DNA from: Teratosphaeria epicoccoides
Taxonomy: Eukaryota > Ascomycota > Dothideomycetes > Mycosphaerellales > Teratosphaeriaceae
Direction: 5' to 3'
Length of the DNA stretch: 64,000 bases
Assembly (NCBI GenBank): GCA_021401465.1
Contig: JADDMT010000044.1
Location: 1-64,000, forward strand
Position 1 is the first letter of the stretch; each line of letters begins with the position of its first letter. A model generated the notes under the pieces. The model was not told where the DNA came from. It worked only from the letters and a program-made list of their open reading frames with translations, and did not search any database. Below, piece after piece: positions 29,403 through 40,438 of this stretch. Both the position numbers and the translations under genes were made by a program.

Positions 29403-31275
29403 CCTGAGACCTTGCGAATCGCTCGAACTCAGCATGCAAGCAAGCGAAACAGCCATAGTCCAGGATGCTGCTCTGGAGCAGCGAAGGTCCGGGACCAGAC
29501 CACATGCCTTTCGTCTGCATGAAAGCGTCATCATCGTCTTGTCTTCGACCACGACATTAGGAGCTCCGGCAGCTTCTTCAATACACAAAGCGGTCTCACA
29601 GGCTTGAGAAGGAAGACAGACGGCATCTGAGTGAGCCACCAGCCCTGGTGCGGTCGATCAGGAGTCATGTAAGACTGATCGCACAGGTTGTGTGCAAGTG
29701 GTCCTCTTGAGTCCGGCTCCCTTGTTGACATTTGCCGTCGACAGATCGTTGAGATACTCCAAGCCTGCGCTATGCGCAAGGAGGAATTTGCTTTCTATAG
29801 AAGACTCTACTACATCAGGTTAACTTGAGCAAGATATGCATTGAATACATGATTTGCGCATCAGGACTCTGCTCGCCCTTGAAGCTCTGATGACCGTATC
29901 TGATGGAAGCTCGATCCTTCATACCTTGTTTACGGTCGAGATGTCTCTGCAGCAGGATTCAAGGTCCGAGAAGCGAGGCTATGCGGCTTACGTTGTCCCA
30001 AACCGTCGGTCATCCGCATGTGGTTGCCTGGTCGATATGTTGAGTTGCACGACGGACAGGCACGGTTGCACACTTACTGATAACATCGTTCGAATGCAAC
30101 ATGGTCGACCCCTCCACGCAGCAGATTGCCAGGTGAGTGTTTGATTGATGGATCGTGAGCGCCGTTCCAAGTTCTGCTCTATTCAATCCCAGCCGGGGCG
30201 AAGTCTATCCAAGCTCGCCAAGCAACGGTACAGCATGGGCTTGACATGAGTGTCCCTGCTGCGCCTTGCATAGTGGTTGGTTTGCAAGGCTGACGCGGTA
30301 ATGTAGGTTCAATCTACATCCTTTGTCGCCGCCTGAAGGCTATAGCTATGGACATCCAACATGGTCTGTTGGCGATCGCTCTGTCGCAGCTGTCAGCATG
30401 AGTCCATCGCGGCTTTTACTGCTGATGGCTTGTGTCGTCCAGCGCCATCGTGATCCAAGTGCACGAATGTTCGGCTCCGACGCGGCGGACAATCGCAGAC
30501 ATCATTTACTGCCGTTTGTACAGTGCTTCGGTAAATCTGTGATGGTGATTCGCCTTGAGAATCCATGGGGTCTTAACGGCGTGCTTGGTAAATTGACCCA
30601 GCGTCTCATCGGTCAATCAAGCACATCCTGTTAATAGCAAGAGACAGTATTTACTTGGTGAAACGATAATCTGAGCGGTCAACAGCATCATCGAACAATT
30701 GACTATAACAAGCTGTCACTACTATCAATGAGCGGTCGACCGCGTCATACTATACTGCCGCTCGGCGGCGCATTGTCGAGCACGATGTGCCTTTCACAAG
30801 CACGATACCGAAGGCAGTATGGAAAGGCAGCCACCTCTTCGGCTATGTCAAGTCCGTTGAGTGGCAAGGTCCGTCCGAAAAGATTGCTGGTATGCGGACT
30901 ATCTCTTTGAGCAGATACACCAGCACCATTGGTCGACACATAACAGGAAGATAAGAATATCGAGACGAAAACGATTAATGACTAAATTCCCTGCAGTTTT
31001 CAGGATGTTCCGTTTGCCTGCTCCCCGACCTGAGCTCCTCCAGACGTGATTTTGCCAATGCGGGCCCCACCCCAGTTGCTGCCATAGCAGTTACCGGAAC
31101 AACATCGAGTGGTTGACAGGCTGATCGAGTCAGTGACAATTGATGTGTCGGGAGCTGTCGATCGGATATTGTTGATCCAATTGATGTTTTGACTGATATC
31201 GAGAGGATCCTATCGGTGCTTCAGTTATGCGGATCAATGCATCTTTTTGTCTGGATACAACTATACGTGCGACCT
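29403..31275. other. Gene-poor spacer downstream of the PKS
   Basis: No gene is supported. Scattered short frames have no family resemblance. Short GTCAAC/TTGACT-containing repeats (for example around 30600-30740) match those found in the PKS introns. Confidence 0.45.
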
Positions 31276-34200
31276 CTAATTGACGGTTTGAAACTTCTGC
31301 AAGAACCAAGGGACCAGATGCGCTACCGTCGGATGATTCCACGTCAGTGTCAGCGGTACCTTGACTCCTAGGCTTGACTGTAGCTTCTCTCGCAGGGCGA
31401 CAGTCATGACTGAATCGATGCCCATGTCGGCAAAATTCATCTTAGGATCCACGTCCGTAATGTCACTCATCATGAGTATCGCAGCAATGCATTCTCGGAT
31501 TTTGTTGCTGAGCCACTTCTCAAGCTCGACAGGATCCAACGGCCGTGAACCGAGCCCACTCTTGCTGGGATGGTCGAGGTTTTCTGTAGCTCTAGATATC
31601 GGCCGATGAACCACAACATCTTCGATTAATGGGATAGGAGCCACAGAGCCCTCATCAATCGGAAGACACCGTACTACCACTGCGCTATCGATGTCGTACT
31701 TGTTGACATGTTCCCACGCCCGAAACGCCTCGTCTCGTGAGATGTCAGTTATACCTTTGCTCTTCAACTCGTCGGCAAGGAAGTCTATTCCGGTCGCCAT
31801 GCCCAACCCGCGCAGAGCGGTGAATTGAAGCGAGATAGCATTGTCGCCCTTGCATCGGCGATGAGCTGCTAATGCATCCAGGAAAGCATTCGCAGAGCCA
31901 TATGCCGCTTGACCCACTGTTCCGACCAATTGGCCGGTGCTGGAATAGACAACGAAGAAGTCGAGCGAATTTGGTGGGAATGCTTCGTGCAGGGCAAGTG
32001 CTCCCTTGACCTTTGGAGCGAGGACGTGTGCATAGAAGTCCCTCGTCGTGTCCATCAGCAGACTGCCCTCAAGAATGCCAGCAGCGTGGACAACGCCTAG
32101 GACAGGCGGCAAACCAAGGTTCTCAATCGCAGCAAGCACTTGTTTTTCAGCATCATGAGCCGACATATCCAGAGGGATTGCATGGATCGATGCACCGAGG
32201 CTCTCGAGTTTCTGAATGTTTGAAATGATTGTGGACATCTTACCACCTTTCTGCAGCAGTTCTGGCCACTGTCGCCTCGGAGCAAGACCCTTTCGAGATA
32301 CTGTCACAATGCGGCGAGCGCCCTTCTCCACCAAGAACCTGCAAGTCTCCAGCCCGAAATCTCCGAGACCTCCTGTGATCACGTATGTGCCCTGTGGCTT
32401 TGGTAAGAGTGTGCTGGCCGTGACTGGCGCATGGCGCATGTCCGCTGATAAGGGTCGCATCACAGCTCGTCTCGGCAAGCCCTCGATAATACGCACGACA
32501 TCTTGTCCTTGCACATACTTGAGAGCCGTCAATGGACATCTTCGAGGCTCATCTGTGTCCAGCAAGCCACCCCATAAGTCCGGGTGTTCTGATGCGATAA
32601 TGCGAGCAAGGCCATACAAAGCTCCGTGGGCAAGCGCTGTCGCAGAGCCGCTCCCTCCCTCTCGATCAGTGACAACGAAAAGCTTACATGTGCTAGACAA
32701 TGTATTCATCTCGATAAATCTTGCTAGTGTGCTCGTCTGCCAGATGAAGTCTTCAGTGGCATCTGCCACAAGGTCCACGGAATTGACAGAGCCCGGAATG
32801 TAGACAATCGTTGCGCCCTTTTGCCCCAAATGGGTCTGAAGCTCCGCAACAGCCAGACTCTCAAGCTCTGTGGCATCATGCAAAGTTCGGATGCGACTTG
32901 ATTGCGATTCGAGCTGTTCGTGATATGCTGCCAACGTGTCCTCGTCTTTCGACACCAGCAAGACGGTGCCGAGTTGACGCGGCTTTTCCGAGAACTTGGG
33001 CGGTACCCAGGTAATGTGGTGGACAAGGCTCTCTGTACTTCCGCTGATGCCAGAAGCCCCCTCCACTTCGGAGAATCGCATCGATGTGAACTTGGCTAGG
33101 AGAATGCCATTTCCATCGAGGATGCTCACATGCGATGCCAACGATATGGCATCGGTGGCTGCTTCGATGTATAGATAGCCAACTTTGGGCAATTGGCCAT
33201 CGGTGAACAGAGTCACGTTATCAATTTGGGAGACGATTCGTACACTGGGCTTCTTGAAGAAGATGGACGAGCCCACGGAAGTCGCGGCGTCAAGTATGGG
33301 TGCCCATGATCTGTTATCCCAGATGACCTGGTCCACGCTCGGATCCACGTCAACCGCAGCCAGCATCTCGTACTCGTTCCCATAATGCTCCGTGACGGTC
33401 CAAGGATACGCCATGCTTGCGACACCACTCTTCGACAAAAAGTCAACCGCGAATCCTTGAGGAAGCAGCGTCCCGATTCGCTCTTTGATCTTTGATAGGT
33501 TGAAGCTTTGTGTTGGCAGATCCGAAGCTGGGACATGGCTCCAATGACACGTGCTGTGCGCGAGCCAGCTCTTCTCAGTGGCTGCTTCGCCCGTCGTCGA
33601 CGCAAGACTGGACGCCACCGCAATATTGTCCCCTCGAACGACGACCTGGACCTCTCGAGTCTCGGAACTCATCGAGACTGGCACTTTCAGCTGGATATCT
33701 GTGAGGACATTGGCGCCAGTCGCGTAATGGAAGGTGTTGACATAGACTGCTGCAGGAATGATCTCAGTACCATCCAGAGGGTGCATACCAGGATACGGCT
33801 TATTCTTGTCGTCGAGTCTGGTCGAGAAGACAGTCGTGTTGGTACCCATAGCATTGGTGCGTTGACCCAGAAGGGTATGTCTGTCGACATCGTGGGTATG
33901 GCCCGAGCCTATGGGACCAGTTTCGACCTCTCTGTAGTACGGACGATGCATCCACTGGGTTCTCGGTACCTCGCGAGACCATTCGGACTTGTGTCCAAAT
34001 TGTTGATCGAAGTCAACAGATGCACCATGGATATATAGCGCCGCCACAGTCGACTGTAAAGACTTTGGTGCTGAGACGTCGCGCTTCATGGTGGGAAGGG
34101 TGGCGGATTCGTCATCACCTAAGCCGGTCGCCAGTATCGTTTCGTTGACCGAGTTGAGAACGATCGGGTGCGTGGAGACCTCAACGAAGTTTCGATGTCC

Positions 34201-37200
34201 GTCTTCGATGGCGGCTTCCACGGCTGATCTGAGTTTTACAGGCTAAAGGTGATGAATAGCATGTCAGTTCAATGTTTCCGCACGGTGGGTTGATTCCAGT
34301 GATTCCATCAATCAACCAGCTGACTGGTGAGTAGAGCCTTGATAGCTTGTTTACTAAGCCGTCATGCAGGCATCAAGCAGTCAATCGGTTGACTGTTGGA
34401 ACCATTGAGTAGGGTAAACAATTCACTCTGCTTACTTCAACCATGTTTTTGATCCAATAATCGACGTCGCGGAGCGTGTCAAAACGAGAGTTCGTGCTCG
34501 ATGTAGAATATATGGCGATTCGAGAAGGCCTCGGATGTAATGAGCCTGACAGCGCATCCTTAAGAGGCTCGCTAAGCTTCGCCAATATGGGACTGTGGAA
34601 AGCAACGTCGGTGCTGACACGAAACGTCCGAATTCCAGACTGCTTCATCTCCTCAACGAAGCCCTCCACAGGCGTGATTGTTCCGCTGACGACGCAACTC
34701 GTGGGTGAAGAGTCGATGGCGGCAACCAAATCTTGCCTTTCACCAAGCTTCTGAGCCACTTCTGCAAATGGCATACAGACAAGAGCCATACCACCGGGAG
34801 ACTCATCACATATCTGCGAATACAACTTCGCACGACGCGTGACGATCAGGGCGCCTTCAGCTGTGGTCAAGCATCCGGCCACCACACTGGCCGCGATCTC
34901 CCCGACTGAGTGACCAATGACTGCTGTGGGTTTGGCACCTCGTGACTTCAATACCTCGCTCAGTCCAATCTGCATCACGTACGTCAGTATTTGCACGCGC
35001 TCGGAAGCCTCAAAGTCTCCCCCGGCAAGAGCGTCGATTGCAGAGAAGCCAGCCTCACGTTGGATCACCGTGTCCAGATCTGTTACGGCGCGCAAGAAGA
35101 CATGATCTCGGAGCATTTCCAGACCCATGTCTCTCCACTGCGCACCGTGACCAGAGAAAATCCACACCGAAGAGGCATGCTGAAGTGCACGTCCTTGTAG
35201 AAAGGTCATGGACTTATCTTGCGTGCCATCTGCGAACTTGAGCAAAGACGAGATCGCTTCGTCATGGGTGTCCGCCAGAATAGCCAGTCTATAGTCATGG
35301 TGGGCACGATGCTTTCCAAGAGTCCTGGCCACATTAACAAGATCCATGCTGCGGCCGCTTGCAGATGCGAGCCACTCAGCCAGCACTTTCGCTTGCGGGC
35401 CAAGCCTTTTCTCCTGCATTGCTGAGACAGTGAGTATGATTGGCGTTCGCGCGTGGTCCTGCAGCGAACCGTCGATGAATGCAGAATCGTGTCGGCCATG
35501 TTGCGAGCTGTTGGCGTTGCAGTGAAACTTTGCGCCAGAGTACTGCTCAATGATAGCATGAGAAACCGTGCCACCATAACCGTAGGAGCAGACAGCTGCC
35601 CGTCGTGGCCCGTCTGTATCCGCCCATTGTGTCTTTTCACGTACAACCCTGAGTCCACAGTTGTCCCAGTCAATCTTGGACGTGAGCTTGTCGAGATGTG
35701 CTTGCGGTGCGAGCTCGCCCTTCTTGACGGCCAAGACCGCCTTGATGAGGCCAATAGCGCCCGCGGCAGCCTCGAGGTGACCAACATTGGGCTTGATCGA
35801 TCCTAGCCAGACTGGATCGCGACCTGTTCTGCTGCGAGCGGATCCATAAATCGATGCGATTGCCGAAATTTCTGTCGGATCGCCAATGGGTGTAGCAGTT
35901 GCGTGAGCTTCAATATATCTAACCGTAGATGGATCGATGTCGGACCTTTCAAGGGCCTGCCTGCCAACAAGTTCTTGTGCCTTCGAATTAGGTGCCATAA
36001 TGCCATTGGTCTTACCATCCTGCGCAACGGCGCTTCCTTTGAGGATCGCCAGAATCTTATCGCCGTCTCGAACAGCCCTTGAGAGGTCTTTGAGGATCAG
36101 GACAGCACCGCCCTCCCCTCTGGCATAGCCATTGGCTGCATCATCGAAGGACTTGCAGATCCCATCTGGCGAAAGCGCTCCTGCCTTGCCCAGCATCCTT
36201 GTCAAGGCTGGCGCCAGCAGCACATTCACACCGCCAACTATCGAGACGCGTGACTCTCCCGCTAGGATAGCCTGCCGGCCATGGTGAATCGCCACTAAAG
36301 ACGAGGCGCAGGCTGCGTCTATGGCCGCACTGGGGCCCATGAGATCGAGATGATATGAGACCCGGTTGGGAACTCCATGTGCTGCAGTCCCAATGCCTGC
36401 AAAAGTGATATGTAGCACGTCAGTAAATGTCTCTGGCAAAAGTTGCCCTCCTACTCATCAGTACTGACCCATCCAAGCGTCAATGTTCGGAATGTCTTCG
36501 AGCAAGAGTCGTGAGTAGTCATCAGAATCGACACCCATGTAGACAGCAGTGTCGGAGCCTGCAAGGCTCCTGGGATCGATACCTGCATGCTCGAGAGCTT
36601 CCTGCGATGCTGTCAGTAACATGGACTCAGGGGAACGGCAGTGACTTCATCAGTCAACCAAGAATTTGACTGGTCGATATGGTTGACTTCTCGTTGATGC
36701 GAATGACCGCCTCTTGAACAGATCGGATGCATATTGATGCAGTCAATTGACCGCTAGTACCGTCGACAGGCTATTCCATGACCCACGCATTGTCTCAATT
36801 CGGCAATCAATCTGCCATTTGATTGACTGACGAAATCACTACGGGGCGGGGAGGTCTTGCCCAGCTTAGCTCAAGAGCGAGTCTTTGATGCGGATCCATC
36901 TGCTCCGCCTCCTTAGGTGAGATGCCGAAGAAGGCTGCATCGAAGTTCTCCAGGCCCTCGACGAAGTACCCTTTGTCGAGAGTCTTGGCAAGTTCCTTCG
37001 CATTGCGTGCATCTCTCCGAAGCCATGGCTGCCATCGCTTAGGAGGCACGATCTCCGGCGCACCTTTACCATCCAGCAGGAACTGCCACAACTTTTCTGG
37101 ACTGTCGACGCCGCCAGCCGTGCGACATGCCATGCCAACGATGGCCACGTCTCCGTTTTGTTGCCGAAGCCCGCCGCTCTGGGCAAGAGGGTGCGCTATG

Positions 37201-37217
37201 GTGTCGGAACCGACCAT
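31276..37217 (-). CDS. 6-methylsalicylic acid synthase-type partially reducing polyketide synthase (KS-AT-DH/TH-KR-ACP)
   Basis: Four exons (36861-37217, 36469-36601, 34436-36396, 31276-34242) join in frame to 1805 residues, matching the length of fungal 6-MSAS enzymes. The ketosynthase has Cys193 (DAACASS), His328 (EAHATATPIGDPTE) and His370 (NVGHLEAAAG). The acyltransferase has GHSVGE with Ser660. The dehydratase-like (thioester hydrolase in 6-MSAS) domain has HPLDG (His971) and an Asp near 1135 (ILDAATSVG). The ketoreductase has GGLGDFG (1441-1447). The single ACP has GIDS with Ser1761. There is no enoylreductase, methyltransferase or thioesterase. The GTAAHGVPNR, GKTNGIMAPNSKAQELV and LTLTWNHPTVAHLVPWF tracts are typical of the 6-MSAS clade. 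The expected product is 6-methylsalicylate or a close mono-aromatic acid. Intron 1 uses a GC donor. Introns 1 and 3 are long and contain inverted repeats. No tailoring genes adjoin. Confidence 0.95.
34243..34435 (-). repeat. PKS intron 3 with short inverted repeats
   Basis: This 193-nt GT-AG intron contains CAGTCAA-tcgg-TTGACTG at 34378-34395 and GGTTGATT...AATCAACC with arms at 34288-34295 and 34310-34317. Both are perfect inverted repeats and resemble those in intron 1 and in intergenic spacers. Confidence 0.7.
36602..36860 (-). repeat. PKS intron 1: GC-AG intron with inverted repeats
   Basis: The donor is GCAAGA after an exon ending ...CTGG, and the acceptor is ATCGCAG before GAAGCT, so the ketosynthase tract LELSW/EALEHAGID is restored. 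No GT donor nearby keeps the frame and the conserved sequence. The 259-nt intron includes GTCAACCA (36653-36660) and TGGTTGAC (36680-36687) as an inverted pair, plus further TCAATCAA/TTGATTG arms. Confidence 0.75.
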
Positions 37218-37976
37218 GACGGCTAGTGACGAGACGGTGCGGACGCAGAATACAAGCGGGAGGCGGCTACATTTGATGCTCAAGGACGTCGAGTGCTAGT
37301 GCAGGCCAACAGCTGCATAGCCGCCCGACACTACGCCATGAATGAGAACGAAGATAATGATGCCAGGACGCTATCTGGCGGTCTTGCCCAATAATACGAT
37401 GCCATTGACGCAAATCGGACAAATGCTGGAGTTTGATGTCATCAACGTGCGCATGTGATGGATGCACCGGCTGGAGTAGCCGCGAGCGCCGTATCGGGCA
37501 AGAGCAACACAGATTCGTCGACCAGATTCGTATATCAATCATGCAGCTGGAGGCATCGCCTTGTTGTCCATCGCGAACAGCCATAGCGTGTTTGGCGTGC
37601 CGCGTGAAACTACTACCGCGAAGGTATAGCGGGATGCACCCGCAGCCGCGTTCGCAGTTTTAGAACAAAGTTTATGCAACTCAATGGACGTGGCCCAATC
37701 ACTCGATTCTTGACAGTGGAAAGAAAGCCCTTGCATACTGATGTGCCGCCCAGGGGGGGTCAGGACCTCGTGCATATGTGGTAGGGACGAGCTCCAATTT
37801 GTTCTCGCTAAAGGTTGCAATGCCGACCAACAGACGCGTTGATGGTCAGCCTCAAGCAGGGATCCTTTTCTGGGCTTCGCACGCAGGCTATTTCAGTCTC
37901 CCTCGACGCCAGATTCACTCGTGGAGGCCGTGTCGATATTTCGTCTTTCCCGAAACAATTGCAGTGACAATCGCGG
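37218..37976. other. PKS promoter region
   Basis: Between the PKS start and the SEN54 3' end. The promoter and 5' UTR of the PKS are expected here. No gene is seen. Confidence 0.45.
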
Positions 37977-39298
37977 TCATCTGCCGCGCCCGCCTCTACC
38001 ACCTCTGCCACCGCCTTGACCACCTCTTCCTCCACCTTTACCACCCCTCATTGGCCCAGACCGGTGATACAGCTTTTCTTTGCCGAAGGCAGCGTCTGCG
38101 ACACGCAAGTAGCTTGTGACACCCTGGTCGACCACAGCAAGTATGACATTTTTGTAACCGAATTTGAGCTTCTGATACAAATTAAATCCCTCCTTTGGTG
38201 GTGCATAGGGAACAGTGTCCATCAGACCGCTTAGCTGCTCAAGCGTTGGCATGGACGAAGCACGGCTATCGATGACGGCGACACGGAAGTCCGGTGAGCC
38301 TGGGTTCCTCTTTGTGAATGGTGAGTTGGGTTTCCAGACGTGATAGGTAACTCGCAGAGCCGACCCCATGTTGGTTTTGCAAGTAAAGCTGGAGCTAAAG
38401 GTAGGGTCGTGGAACTCCATCAGAGCGAGACGACGGTAGATCTCTGCGTAGGACCTGTAGACGCCAGGTTTGACCAACGGTCCTTGCGTCCGCTCGTCAT
38501 CCGGGGATTCGGCTTGTATTCCGAACAGTGTCCTCCAGAGTCTAGAAACACCAAGACCCGTATGCCACGTTCGCAATTCCTGCATAGAAGGAGGCGAGCA
38601 TTCAGGGCCAGGGTCAGACGCAGGAGCACCCCAGCTTGACGCTCTCTGAACCACGTATCCTGCTCTCTTGAGTCCAGAGTAGACAGAATACCTCTCGAAT
38701 GTCAATTTGCCCCCGTGAGCTTCCTCGTCTCCCATACAGACGGCATAAGCACCTTGCAGACTCATCGGGAAACCTTCACTCTCATCTTCGCCACGCCCGG
38801 GAGGCCATCGTACATCGATTGTACCTCGCTCGATCAGGAAAATCACTTCTTCAGGCAACAGCCACATTCTCTGACCGCGCCTTTCGTCATTGCCGATCGG
38901 GTCGTCCTTGGCCGAAAAGATCTGACCCATCCTTGTGAACATTGGTCCGTGTGGCCTGTAAGTGTAGGCCATGTTCGACTCCGGATGATATGTAGCCAAA
39001 GTGGCGCGATTGGGAGGGTGCACTCGCTGGAAGGCCAGGGCATTGTGCATGGCTTGGCGGGAGGCAGCTAGGACACTTGATTGCAGAGCAGTGGAATGAG
39101 GCTCGAAGTCCTTTTCGCCGCGCTTTGGTATTTTTGCATCTTCGCTGCTGCAACGATGTTAGAGTCTCGTTGAGCTGAGCAGAGGCATACCCACGCAAGA
39201 CTCTGAAGAAAGCGAAAATCTTGTGTCTCGTCCGAGAGCTCAACATCGTCGGCCGTCGGCTCCGCCTGCGTAATGACATCCTCGTCCGCATCCGCCAT
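37977..39298 (-). CDS. SEN54: tRNA-splicing endonuclease subunit Sen54
   Basis: Sen54 is a structural subunit of the heterotetrameric endonuclease that excises introns from pre-tRNAs. Two exons (39195-39298 and 37977-39147) join through a 47-nt intron (donor gtgggt). The splice creates FLQSLA followed by a KIPKRGEKDFEPHSTALQ segment. Hallmarks include LPEEVIFLIERGTIDVRW, PMSLQGAYAVCMG and LTFERYSVYSGLKRAGYVVQR of the N-terminal fold, and near the C-terminus NLYQKLKFGYKNVILAVVDQGVTSYLRV. The 424-residue protein ends in a Gly/Arg-rich tail (RGG-type repeats), an uncommon addition that could bind RNA. A second acceptor three bases downstream would delete one residue. Confidence 0.92.
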
Positions 39299-39490
39299 TG
39301 TCAAGCGTTGGAAATGTTTCGTTTGCGAAAATGTACATGTGGCTCCCAGCAAAGACAAGGTATGCCGGGAGAGCGCTGTAACGCTCAAGGATACGGCAAG
39401 CTGCTTGCTTCATCTTGCTAAATAGTTAGCCACAGAGCGAATCGGTCGAGTAATTCTGGCTAATCGACGCATTGAATTCTAGCTTATTTA
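39299..39490. other. SEN54 upstream region
   Basis: A/T-richer stretch upstream of SEN54. The promoter is expected here and nothing else is seen. Confidence 0.4.
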
Positions 39491-39612
39491 ACGCGGGGAA
39501 GTCAGCGGCAGTTTAGCAATTAGCAAGCTTGCTACCTAATTTAATTGATGATTCCCCGTCAAACTAGCTAGCAAGCTTGCTAATTGCTAACCTGCCGCTG
39601 ACTTCCCCGCGT
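39491..39612. repeat. Long hairpin: 43-bp inverted repeat, 36-bp loop
   Basis: The arm at 39491-39533 (starting ACGCGGGGAAGTCAGCGGCA) is the reverse complement of 39570-39612 with a single mismatch in 43. The loop (39534-39569) is A/T-rich. No target-site duplication is visible at the outer ends. It may be a fold-back/MITE-type element or a structured transcript such as a small-RNA precursor. It lies between SEN54 and a small candidate gene. Confidence 0.9.
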
Positions 39613-39620
39613 CACGTGAC
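39611..39620. promoter_or_regulatory. Palindromic E-box GTCACGTGAC
   Basis: A perfect 10-bp palindrome with a CACGTG core directly abuts the right arm of the hairpin. CACGTG is the binding core of many fungal bHLH regulators (Cbf1/Pho4-like). It lies about 190 bases before the candidate gene at 39806 and about 310 bases upstream of the SEN54 start. Confidence 0.5.
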
Positions 39621-39805
39621 CAGTAGACACCATCTCGGTGATACTGTATACATATATCTCTCTCTCTACTCGCGCTGTCTGCGAATACATGTGCTACTCC
39701 TAAACCTCAGGTCCACGCGGGTCCCGATAGCCGCCTCTGCCTTGATTGAGGACGTGTGATCATGCATACCTCAAGATAGAATGTCGGGCCCTCTACGTCG
39801 CCACG

Positions 39806-40135
39806 ATGACTGGCCATGATTCTGTCGATGACGAACTTCTGGCGACGGTAGGCCGCCGAGATCGACAATGGAGCTTGACTGATTGCAAATAGCTTCTTGT
39901 CAACCTGCGAAATGCTGGGGCCACATTCGGAGAAGGCAGTGCGCCGTATGAGAGCATTAAAGCCACCATCAAGGAGCACGTCCAGTCCATGCAAGCCGCT
40001 GGACGCAAGACGAATCTGAGCCAGCTTCGACACCAGTTGGACGTAGTGGACATTGACCGCACTGACTCTGCACCGAACTGCCAGCAACCGCTCGACAAGC
40101 TATTCGCCAGCCTCGCGCTCGATCCCGAGGCCTGA
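39806..40135 (+). CDS. Candidate small two-exon gene, helical, no recognised family
   Basis: Exons 39806-39847 and 39893-40135, separated by a 45-nt GT-AG intron (gtaggc...atag), give 94 residues in frame. The product starts MTGHDSVDDELLAT and continues LLVNLRNAGATFGEGS, then an amphipathic stretch (YESIKATIKEHVQSMQAAG, NLSQLRHQLDVVDIDRTD) and the acidic end KLFASLALDPEA. The regular heptad-like helices and the frame continuity across a plausible intron argue for coding. A TATA-like GTATACATATATCTCTCTCTCT tract lies about 140 bases upstream. No family is recognised, so it may be lineage-specific. Confidence 0.42.
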
Positions 40136-40438
40136 TCAGCGCGCGAATGACTGCTTCTTCAAACAAGTGACTGCTCTTTGACGCGCTTGACTGCTGATGT
40201 AGCTGGTCGCCGGTCATTCGACTGAGGGCACCTTGGCATGATCCGGTACCGCTTTGGTCTGGCTCGGTCGCGTCGCGTATGCTCAATGAGGGTTAGCTCT
40301 ATACGGCACGACCCATGGCCGCCGATAAGGCCTTCGATAAGACTTCTGCGTCATTTCTAAGCAGAAATTCCTGAGACGCCTAAAGTGGCTTTCGAGACGA
40401 CTTCGCGCCTCGCGGCTCTGATCGCACAGTACTGCAAG
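40136..40438. other. ZPR1 upstream region
   Basis: This holds the ZPR1 promoter and 5' UTR. It contains several GACTGCT/TGACTG repeats of the kind seen near the PKS. Confidence 0.4.

Noticed and set aside
11105..29607. Shared peptide word IHKAVSQ in two unrelated short ORFs (about 11.27 kb and 29.59 kb)
   Set aside because: The match is seven residues with no similarity around it; most likely coincidence.
31276..37217. PKS as three separate genes
   Set aside because: Splicing at three introns restores conserved KS, KS-AT and AT-DH junction sequences and gives the family length.
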